A DNA stretch of 32,192 bases from Methylophilus sp. (GTDB lineage Bacteria > Pseudomonadota > Gammaproteobacteria > Burkholderiales > Methylophilaceae). The DNA lies in contig NZ_SSGF01000027.1 of NCBI RefSeq assembly GCF_008015755.1, positions 1 through 32,192 of the forward strand, in the 5' to 3' direction. The notes under the pieces are model-generated. The model saw only the letters and a list, made by a program, of their open reading frames with translations, was not told the origin of the DNA and searched no databases. Both the position numbers and the translations under genes were made by a program. This document shows, piece by piece, positions 15,719 through 23,703 of this stretch. The stretch's first letter is position 1. Every line of letters begins with the position of its first letter.

Positions 15719-16504
15719 ATGGAAATTACGACCAACCATCCGGTTAAAATCAACGGCGAGCCGCTGTCGGCACTGCCGCAAAATTTGTATATCCCGCCGG
15801 ATGCGCTGGAGGTCTATCTGGAGACTTTTGAAGGTCCACTGGACTTATTGTTGTACCTGATCCGCAAGCACAACCTGGATATTCTCGATATCCCCATGGC
15901 GGATCTGACAGTGCAGTACATGGCCTATGTCGATAAGATGAAAGCCGTGAACCTGGAGCTGGCCGCCGAATATTTGTTAATGTCTGCCATGCTGATTGAA
16001 ATCAAGTCGCGCATGTTGTTGCCCAAGCCTACCGAGGTAGAAGTGGAAGACGACCCGCGTGCGGAGCTGGTCAGACGCTTGATGGAGTATGAGGCGATCA
16101 AACTGGCGGCGCAACGGCTGGATGCGATGCCTAAAGTCGGCGAGCAGATTGATGTGGCCGCAGCCTATTATCAGCAGATCAGCCTGGTGAAACCGCCCGA
16201 AGTGAGCCTGGATGACTTGGTGGAGGCGTGGCGCAATCTGCTCAAGCGCGCCAAGTTGAATCAGCACCACAAGCTCGGGCGTGCCGAGTTATCGGTACGT
16301 GAGCATATGAGTTTGCTGCTGCGGAGATTAAGTGCCGCACAGGTGCTGCGGTTTGATGAGCTGTTTGATCTGGAAACGGAAGGCGTGGCCAAGCTGGTGG
16401 TGAATTTTCTGGCCATGCTGGAGCTAGCCAAAGAAGGCTTGGTACGGATTACGCAGCAAGAAGCATTCGGTATTATTTATGTGCAAGCCAATAGTGCTGG
16501 TTAA
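15719..16504 (+). CDS. scpA: Segregation and condensation protein A
   Basis: Kleisin subunit of the SMC-ScpAB condensin, bridging SMC heads for chromosome compaction and segregation; 261 aa. The family signature VYLETFEGPLDLLLYLIRKH is at about 32-51, followed by DILDIPMADLTVQYMAYV. The C-terminal region (VREHMSLLLRRL, FLAMLELAKEGLV) is the winged helix that contacts SMC. The N-terminal ~25 residues before the signature are common in betaproteobacterial forms, supporting the ATG at 15719 despite the missing Shine-Dalgarno. scpB follows after 11 bases. No smc gene is in the window. Confidence 0.94.
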   Translation: MEITTNHPVKINGEPLSALPQNLYIPPDALEVYLETFEGPLDLLLYLIRKHNLDILDIPMADLTVQYMAYVDKMKAVNLELAAEYLLMSAMLIEIKSRMLLPKPTEVEVEDDPRAELVRRLMEYEAIKLAAQRLDAMPKVGEQIDVAAAYYQQISLVKPPEVSLDDLVEAWRNLLKRAKLNQHHKLGRAELSVREHMSLLLRRLSAAQVLRFDELFDLETEGVAKLVVNFLAMLELAKEGLVRITQQEAFGIIYVQANSAG

Positions 16505-16515
16505 AAGGCGGACGC

Positions 16516-17064
16516 ATGCGTGAACCTGACAATATTGAAGAGATGAAGCGTATTCTGGAAGCGGCCTTGCTGACGTCTCCGCAGCCGCTGGCGCTGGAGG
16601 ATTTGCTCAAGCTATTTGCCGGGCGCATGGAGCGCGCAACCTTGCGTATGTTGCTGGATGAGCTGAAAGCCGACTGGGTAGAAAAAACGCTGGACCTGGT
16701 GCAGGTGGCCAGCGGCTATCGCTTTCAGGCCAAAGCTGAGTATGGTGAGTATTTATCGCGTTTAAACCCTGAGCGGCAGCCTAAATACTCGCGCGCAGTG
16801 ATGGAAACACTGGCGATTATTGCCTACCGACAGCCGGTGACGCGCGGCGATATTGAGCAGATTCGTGGTGTGGCGGTGAATCCCAATGTGATTAGACAAT
16901 TGCAGGAACGCGACTGGATAGACGTGGTCGGTCAACGTGAAGTGCCGGGCAGGCCGTCTCTGTATGCCACCACCAAACATTTTCTCGATGATTTGAACCT
17001 GCGTTCCTTGGCTGAGCTACCGCCGTTTGAAGCGTTTGCGCAAACAGAAATCCCGCTGGAGTAA
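16516..17064 (+). CDS. scpB: Segregation and condensation protein B
   Basis: Partner of ScpA in the SMC complex; forms a dimer of tandem winged helices; 182 aa. Motifs include LEAALLTSPQPLALEDLLKL near the N-terminus. The conserved ETLAIIAYRQPVTRGDIEQI and GVAVNPNVIRQL lie in the second winged helix, then VPGRPSLYATTKHFLDDL. The ATG is preceded by AAAGG. It sits 11 bases after scpA, and modE begins five bases after its stop, which suggests translational coupling of modE to the condensin genes. Confidence 0.95.
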   Translation: MREPDNIEEMKRILEAALLTSPQPLALEDLLKLFAGRMERATLRMLLDELKADWVEKTLDLVQVASGYRFQAKAEYGEYLSRLNPERQPKYSRAVMETLAIIAYRQPVTRGDIEQIRGVAVNPNVIRQLQERDWIDVVGQREVPGRPSLYATTKHFLDDLNLRSLAELPPFEAFAQTEIPLE

Positions 17065-17069
17065 CATTG

Positions 17070-17420
17070 ATGATGCAAGCTGAATTACTGAAAATCAGAA
17101 TCAACCACCAAGGTAATACTGCGCTCGGCCCGGGCAAAATTGAGTTACTGCAACATATTGCGCAGCACGGTTCAATTTCAGCGGCAGCCAAGCAGATGCG
17201 CATGTCTTACCGCCGCGCCTGGGAGCTGGTTGATATGATGAATCGTAGTTTTGACCAGCCGGTGGTGGTGAGTACCACTGGCGGCGCTCATGGCGGTGGC
17301 GCGCAAGTGACGGCGTTTGGCCAGGCATTGATGTTGGCTTATGCACAAATTTTACAAAAAACGGCCCAAGCTGCGGCCGATGAGCTGCATTTAATTAACC
17401 AGCATTTGAAAAAAATCTGA
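17070..17420 (+). CDS. modE: ModE-like molybdate regulator, DNA-binding domain only
   Basis: Winged-helix regulator of 116 aa matching the N-terminal domain of ModE. ALGPGKIELLQHI, GSISAAAKQMRMSYRRAWELVDMMN and GGAHGGGAQVTAFG are family hallmarks. E. coli ModE (~262 aa) also has a C-terminal di-Mop/TOBE molybdate sensor, which is missing here. TTG 17067, ATG 17070 and ATG 17073 are all possible starts; GGAG at 17058-17061 is eight bases from 17070. It is coupled to scpB and lies just before modABC, with a ModE-type palindrome in the gap. It may bind DNA constitutively or sense molybdate through another protein. Confidence 0.9.
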   Translation: MMQAELLKIRINHQGNTALGPGKIELLQHIAQHGSISAAAKQMRMSYRRAWELVDMMNRSFDQPVVVSTTGGAHGGGAQVTAFGQALMLAYAQILQKTAQAAADELHLINQHLKKI

Positions 17421-17432
17421 TTTTTTTCGCTC

Positions 17433-17458
17433 TCGTAATGTATGTTTGAATATAACGA
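17433..17458. promoter_or_regulatory. ModE-type operator upstream of modA
   Basis: Imperfect palindrome: left arm TCGTAATGTAT (17433-17443), right arm AATATAACGA (17449-17458), whose complement is TCGTTATATT. The layout and the ATATAACGA arm resemble the E. coli ModE site. A small hairpin CGATG-GTAG-CATCG (17456-17469) overlaps its right end. A clear -10/-35 pair for modA was not found. Confidence 0.65.
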
Positions 17459-17503
17459 TGGTAGCATCGCAGATATGCAATTTTATCTCCTGGGATGACC
17501 GCA

Positions 17504-18259
17504 ATGAAAAAATGGCTTTGCTTGGGCTTGTGCCTGATCAGTGTATTGGCGCAAGCAGAAGACAAGAAAATAAAGGTGTTTGCCGCAGCCAGTTTGACCG
17601 ATGTGATGAATGTGCTGGTCAAGCAGTATGGCCAGCAAACCGGTGTGCAGGTGGTGCCTGTCTTTGGCGGCTCAGGCACCCTTGCCAAGCAGTTGGAGCA
17701 AGGCGCACCTGGCGACTTGTTTATTTCGGCAGATGAAAAGTGGATGCAATACCTCAAAGACAAGCAGTTAGTGCAGGTGACAACGATCAAGCCATGGCTG
17801 GGTAACCGCCTGGTGATGATTACACCACAAAACAAGCCGTTAACAATTAAAGCTGAAGCCAGCACTGACATCAGCCAGCAAGCGCCTGGCTATTGGTGCA
17901 CAGGCGATACCTTGTCGGTGCCAGTCGGCATTTATGCCAAACAATCTTTGACCAACCTGGGCTGGTGGGACAAGCTTAAAAATAAACTGGTCAGCACACA
18001 GGATGTACGGGCAACACTCAGCCTGGTCGAGCGCGATGAATGTGATGTTGGCATTGTGTATGCCAGTGATGCGCAATCTTCTAGCAAAGTGAGGGTGGCG
18101 GGCGAGTTTGCCGAAAGCAGCCATGTACCGATTGTGTACCCGATGGCCTTATTGCCGCAGGCGGCGAGTGAAACGGCAGCGTTCTACCGTTATCTGCAAT
18201 CTGCCGAAGCCAGAAAGTTATTGCTTTCTTACGGGTTCAAGCCGCTGTTCAACGATTAA
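17504..18259 (+). CDS. modA: Molybdate ABC transporter, periplasmic binding protein
   Basis: Periplasmic molybdate/tungstate-binding protein of 251 aa. The signal peptide runs to about residue 18 (cleavage after AQA). The mature N-terminus KIKVFAAASLTDVMN and the GGSGTLAKQLEQGAPGDLF stretch are ModA signatures, containing the serines that bind the oxyanion. ATG 17495 and ATG 17504 are both open; 17504 has GGGA at a suitable distance and begins directly with the MKK of the signal peptide. modB follows after 18 bases. Expression is likely controlled by the ModE-type site at 17433. Confidence 0.95.
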   Translation: MKKWLCLGLCLISVLAQAEDKKIKVFAAASLTDVMNVLVKQYGQQTGVQVVPVFGGSGTLAKQLEQGAPGDLFISADEKWMQYLKDKQLVQVTTIKPWLGNRLVMITPQNKPLTIKAEASTDISQQAPGYWCTGDTLSVPVGIYAKQSLTNLGWWDKLKNKLVSTQDVRATLSLVERDECDVGIVYASDAQSSSKVRVAGEFAESSHVPIVYPMALLPQAASETAAFYRYLQSAEARKLLLSYGFKPLFND

Positions 18260-18277
18260 TCTACCTGTTGCCGCCTT

Positions 18278-18967
18278 ATGTGGAACTTGTCTCCTGCTGA
18301 ACTCGCGATTGTTTTATTGTCGCTGAAAGTTGCCGCCTGTTGTGTGCTGGTGTTATTGCTGCCCGCCATCGGCATGGCCTGGTTGCTGGCCAGAAAGCAA
18401 TTCTGGGGGCATGCGCTGGTGGATGCGCTGGTGCATCTGCCCATGGTGTTACCACCAGTCGTGCTTGGCTATATGTTGCTGGTGTTGCTGGGTAGGCGCG
18501 GCTGGATCGGTCGTTGGCTATATGAGCAGTTTCATATTCAGCTGACTTTTCACTGGTGGGGCGCGGTGATCGCCTCAGCGGTGATGGCGTTTCCGCTCAT
18601 GGTGCGTGCGATCCGCCAGGCACTGATGCAGGTGAATCCTTTGCTAGAACAAGCGGCGCAAACACTGGGTGCGTCACCAGCCAAAACCTTCTTGACCATC
18701 ACGTTGCCATTGGCTTATCACGGTGTACTCACCGGCGGCATTCTGGCGTTTAGCCGTAGTCTGGGTGAATTTGGTGCCACCATCACCTTTGCCGGCAACC
18801 TCGAAGGTGAAACGCGTACCTTGCCGTTAGCGATTTATAGCCTGACCCAGTCGCCCGAGGGCGATGCTGCCGCCTTGCGGCTAGTGATTTTAAGTGTATT
18901 GGTCTCTGTTGCGGCTTTACTGGTCAGCCAGTGGCTGGAGCGCCGCCTGCTCAGGAGTCAACGCTGA
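18278..18967 (+). CDS. modB: Molybdate ABC transporter permease
   Basis: Inner-membrane permease of 229 aa with about five hydrophobic segments. The ABC-contact (EAA) loop is at about 124-150 (EQAAQTLGASPAKTFLTITLPLA), followed by GGILAFSRSLGEFGAT, typical of ModB. It receives molybdate from ModA and couples to ModC. No clear Shine-Dalgarno is seen. Its TGA overlaps the modC ATG by one base, a coupled start. Confidence 0.95.
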   Translation: MWNLSPAELAIVLLSLKVAACCVLVLLLPAIGMAWLLARKQFWGHALVDALVHLPMVLPPVVLGYMLLVLLGRRGWIGRWLYEQFHIQLTFHWWGAVIASAVMAFPLMVRAIRQALMQVNPLLEQAAQTLGASPAKTFLTITLPLAYHGVLTGGILAFSRSLGEFGATITFAGNLEGETRTLPLAIYSLTQSPEGDAAALRLVILSVLVSVAALLVSQWLERRLLRSQR

Positions 18968-19620
18968 TGTTGACAGTCGATATTCAGATACATCAACCCT
19001 ATGCGCTAACCAGTCCGCTCGATTTGCATGCGCGCTTTGAGTTGCCTGCTGGGCGGTGCCTGGGCATCATGGGCGCCTCAGGCTCGGGTAAAACAACCTT
19101 GCTGCATAGCATTGCCGGGTTGTTGATGCCATCTGCTGGCGTTATCCGCAGTGGCGATAGCCTATGGTTTGATCATAAACAGGCGGTTCAATTGCCGCCA
19201 TGGCAGCGCCCGGTTGGTTTGGTGTTCCAGGATGGTCGTTTGTTTCCGCACATGAGCGTAGAGCAGAATTTACGTTATGGCATGCCTGCAGACCTGGCCA
19301 GAATAGTGCTGCCCGAGGTGGTGGATATCCTTGCCATCCAGCCCTTGCTCAAACGCAAGCCGAGCGAGTTGTCTGGCGGTGAAAAACAGCGGGTGGCGAT
19401 AGGGCGTGCTTTATTGCGCCAGCCATCGGTGCTACTAATGGATGAGCCATTGAGTGGTCTGGACGATCAGCTCAAGCAACAGGTATTGCCTTATATCAAG
19501 CAAGTGATCGCAACGTTTGGGTTGCCAACGTTGTACGTCAGCCATGTAGGAGATGAGGTGGCAGAAGTTGCCGATGAAGTGTTCATGCTGGCGCAAGGAC
19601 AACTGCGCCAGGCCAAATAA
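18967..19620 (+). CDS. modC: Molybdate ABC transporter ATPase lacking the TOBE domain
   Basis: Cytoplasmic ATPase of the molybdate importer, 217 aa. Walker A GASGSGKT is at 36-43, Q-loop FQDGRLFPH at 87-95, signature LSGGE at 135-139 and Walker B VLLMDE at 155-160, with the H-loop in SHVGDEV. Usual ModC proteins are ~350 aa with a C-terminal Mop/TOBE domain that mediates trans-inhibition; this one ends after the ATPase domain. The ATG at 18967 overlaps the modB stop and has AGGAG upstream. The gene ends on a hairpin shared with slyD. The truncation appears genuine, since a normal stop and a terminator follow. Confidence 0.92.
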   Translation: MLTVDIQIHQPYALTSPLDLHARFELPAGRCLGIMGASGSGKTTLLHSIAGLLMPSAGVIRSGDSLWFDHKQAVQLPPWQRPVGLVFQDGRLFPHMSVEQNLRYGMPADLARIVLPEVVDILAIQPLLKRKPSELSGGEKQRVAIGRALLRQPSVLLMDEPLSGLDDQLKQQVLPYIKQVIATFGLPTLYVSHVGDEVAEVADEVFMLAQGQLRQAK

Positions 19621-19645
19621 AGCTGCTTATCTAGGTAAGCAGCTT
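19620..19645. terminator. Bidirectional terminator between modC and slyD
   Basis: Perfect 10-bp inverted repeat AAGCTGCTTA / TAAGCAGCTT with loop TCTAGG, overlapping the last base of modC and ending five bases from the slyD stop. The T-run is short on both sides (best on the minus strand, TTTATTT), so its efficiency is uncertain. Confidence 0.75.
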
Positions 19646-19650
19646 AATAC

Positions 19651-20130
19651 TTAGTGGTGATGACCACCTGCACCGTGCACGTGCTGGTGAGAAATTTCTT
19701 CCTGGTTAGCTGAGCGTACGCTGGCAATGGTGGCTGTAAACAACAAGCGTTGACCCGCCCAAGGATGGTTACCGTCAACCACGACTTTGCCGTCTGCAAT
19801 GTCCGTGATGGTGTACAAAATCACGTCGCCGGTTTCGTCTTCACCTTCAAACTGCATGCCGACTTTCAGGTCTTGGCTTGGGAATGCGCTGGCTGGTTCA
19901 ATTTGAACCAATGCATCATCATATTCGCCAAAAGCATCTTCCGGGTCCAGACTCACTTCTACTGAGTCACCGACGTTTTTGCCGTGCATGGCTTCTTCCA
20001 CTTTAGGAAAAATGTTGTCGTAACCGCCGTGCAGGTAAGCCACCGGATCCTTGCTTTCTTCCAAGGTGTCGCCATCGCTATTTTGCAGTTTATAGGTCAT
20101 GGTGACCACGGTGTTCATCGCTACTTGCAT
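19651..20130 (-). CDS. slyD: FKBP-type peptidyl-prolyl isomerase, SlyD-like
   Basis: Cytoplasmic prolyl isomerase and metallochaperone-type protein, 159 aa. The FKBP part begins VVTMTYKLQNSDGDTLEES and includes YLHGGYDNIFPKVEEAMHG. The inserted IF chaperone domain follows (about 70-120: PEDAFGEYDDALVQIEP). The C-terminal tail is histidine-rich (HQHVHGAGGHHH), as expected for nickel or other metal binding. AGGA lies eight bases before the ATG. The tail is shorter and less cysteine-rich than E. coli SlyD. It is separated from the nuclease gene by 59 bp. Confidence 0.92.
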   Translation of the reverse strand: MQVAMNTVVTMTYKLQNSDGDTLEESKDPVAYLHGGYDNIFPKVEEAMHGKNVGDSVEVSLDPEDAFGEYDDALVQIEPASAFPSQDLKVGMQFEGEDETGDVILYTITDIADGKVVVDGNHPWAGQRLLFTATIASVRSANQEEISHQHVHGAGGHHH

Positions 20131-20189
20131 GTCTAGAGTCCTAAAGTTCTTTGATAAAACAGTATTCTAAAGGATATTGTCGGCATGTG

Positions 20190-20663
20190 TCATGGTTGCC
20201 GACGATAATATTGCCCATAAATCTTTCGCCATTGCCAGGGCGGCATCGGCTGCGCCTCTTGCCACAGGCCCAGGCCTTGTTGCTGTGCCTGCTGCTGCAA
20301 CGCATCCAGTGCAAGACGTTTTGAGTAGCGCGCGTTAAACCAGGCCATGCCAAGGGCAATTTGTGACTCGCTCGCATCATTGTGGTTGCAATACAAATGG
20401 CCCAGCGTTCTGCCGTATAGATCGCGGCCTTGTAACTGCACGCGAATGCTTGCATGCTCGCAGAGTTGCTGTAAGCTGCGCCGCGACTGGATGCCGAAGG
20501 CTTGTTGTCGCTCAGGGGCGTCGATGTCCAGCAGGCGTAAATGGTAGGTGAGGCTGTCGTCACGAATAATGACCGTGTCGCCATCAATCACGTTGACTAA
20601 CACAGGCGCGGCCTGTGCGTAAACGCTTGCGACAAGCAAGCTGACTGGCAGCCACTTCATCAT
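20190..20663 (-). CDS. Exported thermonuclease (SNase-like)
   Basis: Staphylococcal-nuclease-fold enzyme of 157 aa with a signal peptide (cleavage after AQA, about residue 18). It is expected to act in the periplasm or outside the cell. Catalytic and calcium residues line up with the S. aureus enzyme: D27/D29 (VIDGDTV), R43, D48 and E51 (LRLLDIDAPE) and R85 (RDLYGRTLG). It starts six bases after the nadB stop and is probably co-transcribed with it. Two consecutive ATGs (20663, 20660) are possible; the first is used. Substrate preference is not visible. Confidence 0.88.
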   Translation of the reverse strand: MMKWLPVSLLVASVYAQAAPVLVNVIDGDTVIIRDDSLTYHLRLLDIDAPERQQAFGIQSRRSLQQLCEHASIRVQLQGRDLYGRTLGHLYCNHNDASESQIALGMAWFNARYSKRLALDALQQQAQQQGLGLWQEAQPMPPWQWRKIYGQYYRRQP

Positions 20664-20669
20664 GCCGCG

Positions 20670-22280
20670 CTAATCCAGCAAGCTGGTGTAATTGTCTGGT
20701 GCCAATACGCTAGGGATCGCTTCCGGCAGCAAATCTGGGTAGTCTTTGCTGAAATGCAGGCCGCGACTTTCATGGCGGTCAATGGCGCACCGCACAATCA
20801 GCTCGGCCACCTGCAGCAGATTACGTAGCTCGATCAGGTCGTGGCTGACTTTAAAGTTGCTGTAGAACTCATGTACCTCGTCGCGCAACATATGAATGCG
20901 GTGCAGGGCGCGGCTCAGGCGTTTGGTGGTGCGCACAATGCCAACGTAGTTCCACATAAAGCGGCGCAATTCATCCCAGGTGTGGGTAATCAGCACTTCT
21001 TCGTCGGCATCGGTGACGCGGCTTTCATCCCAGTCTGGCAGCGAAATGGTCGGCTGCAAACCTTGCGCTTCAATATCGAGCGCACAGCTTTGGCTAAAGG
21101 CCAGGCACTCCAACAACGAGTTGCTGGCCAAGCGGTTGGCACCATGTAAGCCGGTGCAGGCGGTTTCGCCAATGGCATACAGGCAGTCAATGTCGGTGCG
21201 GCCATGCATGTCAGTCATCACACCGCCACAGGTGTAGTGCGCGGCAGGCACAACGGGGATGGGCTGTTTGCTGATATCGATGCCTAGTTGCAAGCAGCGT
21301 TGATAAATATTGGGGAAATGTGACTGGATAAAATCAAGCGGTTTATGGCTGATATCCAGGTAAACACAATCCAGGCCGCGCTTTTTCATTTCAAAGTCGA
21401 TCGCGCGTGCCACCACGTCACGTGGCGCCAATTCAGCGCGTTCGTCATGCCAGGGCATAAAGCGCGTACCATCCGGCAGCAGTAACAAACCGCCTTCACC
21501 ACGCAACACTTCAGAGATTAAAAACGACTTGGCATGCGGATGGTAGAGGCAGGTTGGGTGAAACTGCACAAACTCCATGTTTGCCACGCGGCAACCTGCC
21601 CGCCAGGCCATGGCGATGCCGTCACCGGTGCTGATGTCCGGGTTGGTGGTATACAAGTAAACTTTGCCCGCACCACCGGTGGCGGTCACGGTGTATTGCG
21701 CAGAAAGCGTGATTACTTTACCGGTTTGGTTGTTGAGCACATACGCGCCCAGGCAGCGGTTAGGGCCGTCACTGGCGGTTTGTTTAAATAGTTTGTGTGT
21801 GGTGATGAGGTCAACCGCAATATGGTGCTCGAGGATGGTGATGTTCGGATGCTCGCGCACGCGATCCGTCAGCGTCGTCTGTACCGCCTGGCCAGTGGCA
21901 TCCGCCACATGCACGACGCGGCGGTGGCTATGGCCGCCTTCGCGGGTCAGGTGCAGGCGGTCGTCGTCTGCTTCGCGGGTGAAGTTCACGCCTTGCTGTA
22001 GCAGCCACTCAATGCTAGCGCGGCCATTGTTGACCACCATGCGCGTGACCTCGCTGTCGCACAATCCGGCACCCGCATCCAGCGTGTCTTTAATGTGCGC
22101 TTCTATGGAGTCTTCACTGTTGTGTACCGCGGCAATGCCACCTTGCGCCCAGTTGCTGGCACTCAGGGTAAGTTCGCGTTTACTTAGAATACAAACGCGG
22201 TGTTGATCGGCTAATCGTAAGGCCAGCGATTGCCCCGCCAGCCCGCTGCCAATAATCAGGACGTCAAACACTTTATTCAT
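20670..22280 (-). CDS. nadB: L-aspartate oxidase
   Basis: FAD enzyme oxidising L-aspartate to iminoaspartate, the first step of de novo NAD synthesis with NadA; 536 aa, full length. The FAD motif [13 protein letters not shown] includes GSGLAG at 11-16. [23 protein letters not shown] and [18 protein letters not shown] are diagnostic of NadB rather than fumarate reductase. The C-terminal helical domain is complete. It diverges from rpoE across 210 bp, an arrangement seen in several proteobacteria. nadA and nadC are not present here. Confidence 0.96.
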   Translation of the reverse strand: MNKVFDVLIIGSGLAGQSLALRLADQHRVCILSKRELTLSASNWAQGGIAAVHNSEDSIEAHIKDTLDAGAGLCDSEVTRMVVNNGRASIEWLLQQGVNFTREADDDRLHLTREGGHSHRRVVHVADATGQAVQTTLTDRVREHPNITILEHHIAVDLITTHKLFKQTASDGPNRCLGAYVLNNQTGKVITLSAQYTVTATGGAGKVYLYTTNPDISTGDGIAMAWRAGCRVANMEFVQFHPTCLYHPHAKSFLISEVLRGEGGLLLLPDGTRFMPWHDERAELAPRDVVARAIDFEMKKRGLDCVYLDISHKPLDFIQSHFPNIYQRCLQLGIDISKQPIPVVPAAHYTCGGVMTDMHGRTDIDCLYAIGETACTGLHGANRLASNSLLECLAFSQSCALDIEAQGLQPTISLPDWDESRVTDADEEVLITHTWDELRRFMWNYVGIVRTTKRLSRALHRIHMLRDEVHEFYSNFKVSHDLIELRNLLQVAELIVRCAIDRHESRGLHFSKDYPDLLPEAIPSVLAPDNYTSLLD

Positions 22281-22298
22281 ATTGTTTTTGAGGTGAAT

Positions 22299-22327
22299 GG
22301 AACTTTGTAGGAGATTGCGGGGTCACA
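22299..22327 (+). promoter_or_regulatory. Sigma-E (RpoE/AlgU)-type promoter upstream of rpoE
   Basis: A perfect -35 GGAACTT (22299-22305), 16-bp spacer, and GTCACA at 22322-22327 against a GTCTAA-type consensus. It would give a ~155-nt leader before the rpoE ATG. Autoregulation of rpoE by its own sigma factor is known in E. coli and Pseudomonas. A second, housekeeping-like -10 (TATACT, 22446-22451) lies closer to the gene with a poor -35. Confidence 0.65.
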
Positions 22328-22490
22328 GAGTTGTCTGTTTTGCGCGTCGCAACAGCAGGCAATAAAAAGGGATGAGACGATGTTACACACAGCAAATTTA
22401 GAGGCGTTAACGCGCACCGGGTTCGTCGAAAATAACACAAAAGCGTATACTACTCCCAATCATAAAATTACCCAAGGGAGTCATCGCGAT

Positions 22491-23120
22491 ATGACTGTTC
22501 AGGCGGCGAACGCCAAACAGCTTGAGAATAAAGAGTTTGACCAGATGCTGGTTGAACGCGCTCAGCAAGGCGATAAACGCGCCTTTGGTTTGTTGGTGGA
22601 AAAGTACCACCGTAAGCTTGGACGCCTATTGTCTCGCATGATTCGAGATCAAGCCGAGGTGGAAGATGTTGTCCAAGAGTCCTTTATCAAGGCTTACCGT
22701 GCATTGCACAGTTTTCGCGGTGATAGCGCGTTTTATACCTGGTTGTACCGTATTGGTATCAACACTGCCAAAAACTACCTGGTGTCATTGGGCCGCAAGC
22801 CACAGGTGATGCAGGATGTAGAAATCGAAGATGTAGAAAACTTCGATGAAGGCAATGACATGCGTACCATGGAAACGCCAGAAACCTCGCTGATGACCAA
22901 AGAAATTGCGCAAACAGTGAATGATGCCATTGCTGCATTGCCAGAAGAGTTGCGCACGGCGATTACTTTGCGTGAGCTGGAAGGCTTAAGTTATGAAGAC
23001 ATTGCAAACGTGATGCAATGTCCTATTGGGACTGTACGTTCACGTATTTTTCGAGCGCGAGAAACGATTGCAACCAAGTTGAGGCCGTTGTTGGATACGC
23101 CTCAGCACAAGCGTTGGTAA
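22491..23120 (+). CDS. rpoE: ECF sigma factor RpoE / AlgU
   Basis: Extracytoplasmic-function sigma factor of 209 aa controlling the envelope-stress regulon. Region 2 contains AEVEDVVQESFIKAYRALHSF and FYTWLYRIGINTAKNYL. Region 4 contains LPEELRTAITLRELEGLSYEDIA and GTVRSRIFRARETI. The frame is open back to 22380, but the ATG at 22491 has AGGGAG ten bases upstream and starts where RpoE proteins normally begin. The anti-sigma gene rseA follows after 100 bp. Assignment by sequence and gene order is firm. Confidence 0.96.
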   Translation: MTVQAANAKQLENKEFDQMLVERAQQGDKRAFGLLVEKYHRKLGRLLSRMIRDQAEVEDVVQESFIKAYRALHSFRGDSAFYTWLYRIGINTAKNYLVSLGRKPQVMQDVEIEDVENFDEGNDMRTMETPETSLMTKEIAQTVNDAIAALPEELRTAITLRELEGLSYEDIANVMQCPIGTVRSRIFRARETIATKLRPLLDTPQHKRW

Positions 23121-23164
23121 TTACGCGTATCTTCTTTTAAAACGGTTGTGAGTGTGTCAGTGTT

Positions 23165-23193
23165 ATGACAAATTTTTTGTTAAATGCTAACAT
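23165..23193 (+). promoter_or_regulatory. Possible internal promoter before rseA
   Basis: ATGACA (23165-23170), 17-bp spacer and extended -10 TGCTAACAT (hexamer 23188-23193). It lies in the unusually AT-rich 100-bp gap between rpoE and rseA. If active, the anti-sigma factor could be made independently of sigma-E. Confidence 0.4.
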
Positions 23194-23220
23194 AAAAACA
23201 TTGATTGATTTGGGGTTATT

Positions 23221-23685
23221 ATGAAGCAGCAATTATCTGCCTTGGTCGACGGTGAGGTCGATGTTGAACGCTGTGAACATATTTTTCTCGCGGCTAAATC
23301 CACGGGCGAAGTTGCCCAAGCGTGGCGTGACTATCATGTGATTCGCGATGTGATTCGTGACGATTGTTGGATAGAGTCAGAGATGACTAGCCGGATTATG
23401 GCGAGGCTGGATGACGAACCAACCATGCTGGCGCCACAAGCAATGGCAGCGGCAGATAAAGTGACTCACATCCGCCCCCGTTTCAGTAAATACAGTTGGT
23501 CAATTGCGGCGTCGGTCGCTGCGGCTTTCTTTGTTGGGATGTTTGTATTGAATCAGCCTGAAATTGCCGCACCGACGCAAATTGCCGATAACGATACTGA
23601 CGAATATGTCGTTGCGCATCACAACTATGCGCCCAACAGCGCTACTTACTACATGCACAATGTAGCCTACAACGCTGGCGAATAA
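23221..23685 (+). CDS. rseA: Anti-sigma-E factor RseA / MucA
   Basis: Single-pass inner-membrane anti-sigma factor of 154 aa. The cytoplasmic N-terminal domain (MKQQLSALVDGEVD, then AWRDYHVIRDVIRDD) is the typical RseA/MucA sigma-binding helix set. One membrane segment is at about 91-110. A short periplasmic tail would contact RseB; it is small (~45 residues) and ends in Tyr/Asn-rich sequence, shorter than in E. coli RseA. Position between rpoE and rseB confirms it. GGGG lies five bases before the ATG. Confidence 0.93.
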   Translation: MKQQLSALVDGEVDVERCEHIFLAAKSTGEVAQAWRDYHVIRDVIRDDCWIESEMTSRIMARLDDEPTMLAPQAMAAADKVTHIRPRFSKYSWSIAASVAAAFFVGMFVLNQPEIAAPTQIADNDTDEYVVAHHNYAPNSATYYMHNVAYNAGE

Positions 23686-23703
23686 GTTTACTGTTTTTAC
23701 TTT

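Noticed and set aside
17395..17871. 158-codon minus-strand frame across the modE-modA gap
   Set aside because: Covers the ModE-type operator and is antisense to the modA signal peptide; no coding evidence.
21664..22206. 180-codon plus-strand frame inside nadB
   Set aside because: Lies entirely antisense to a well-conserved gene and shows no recognisable motif; a codon-bias shadow.
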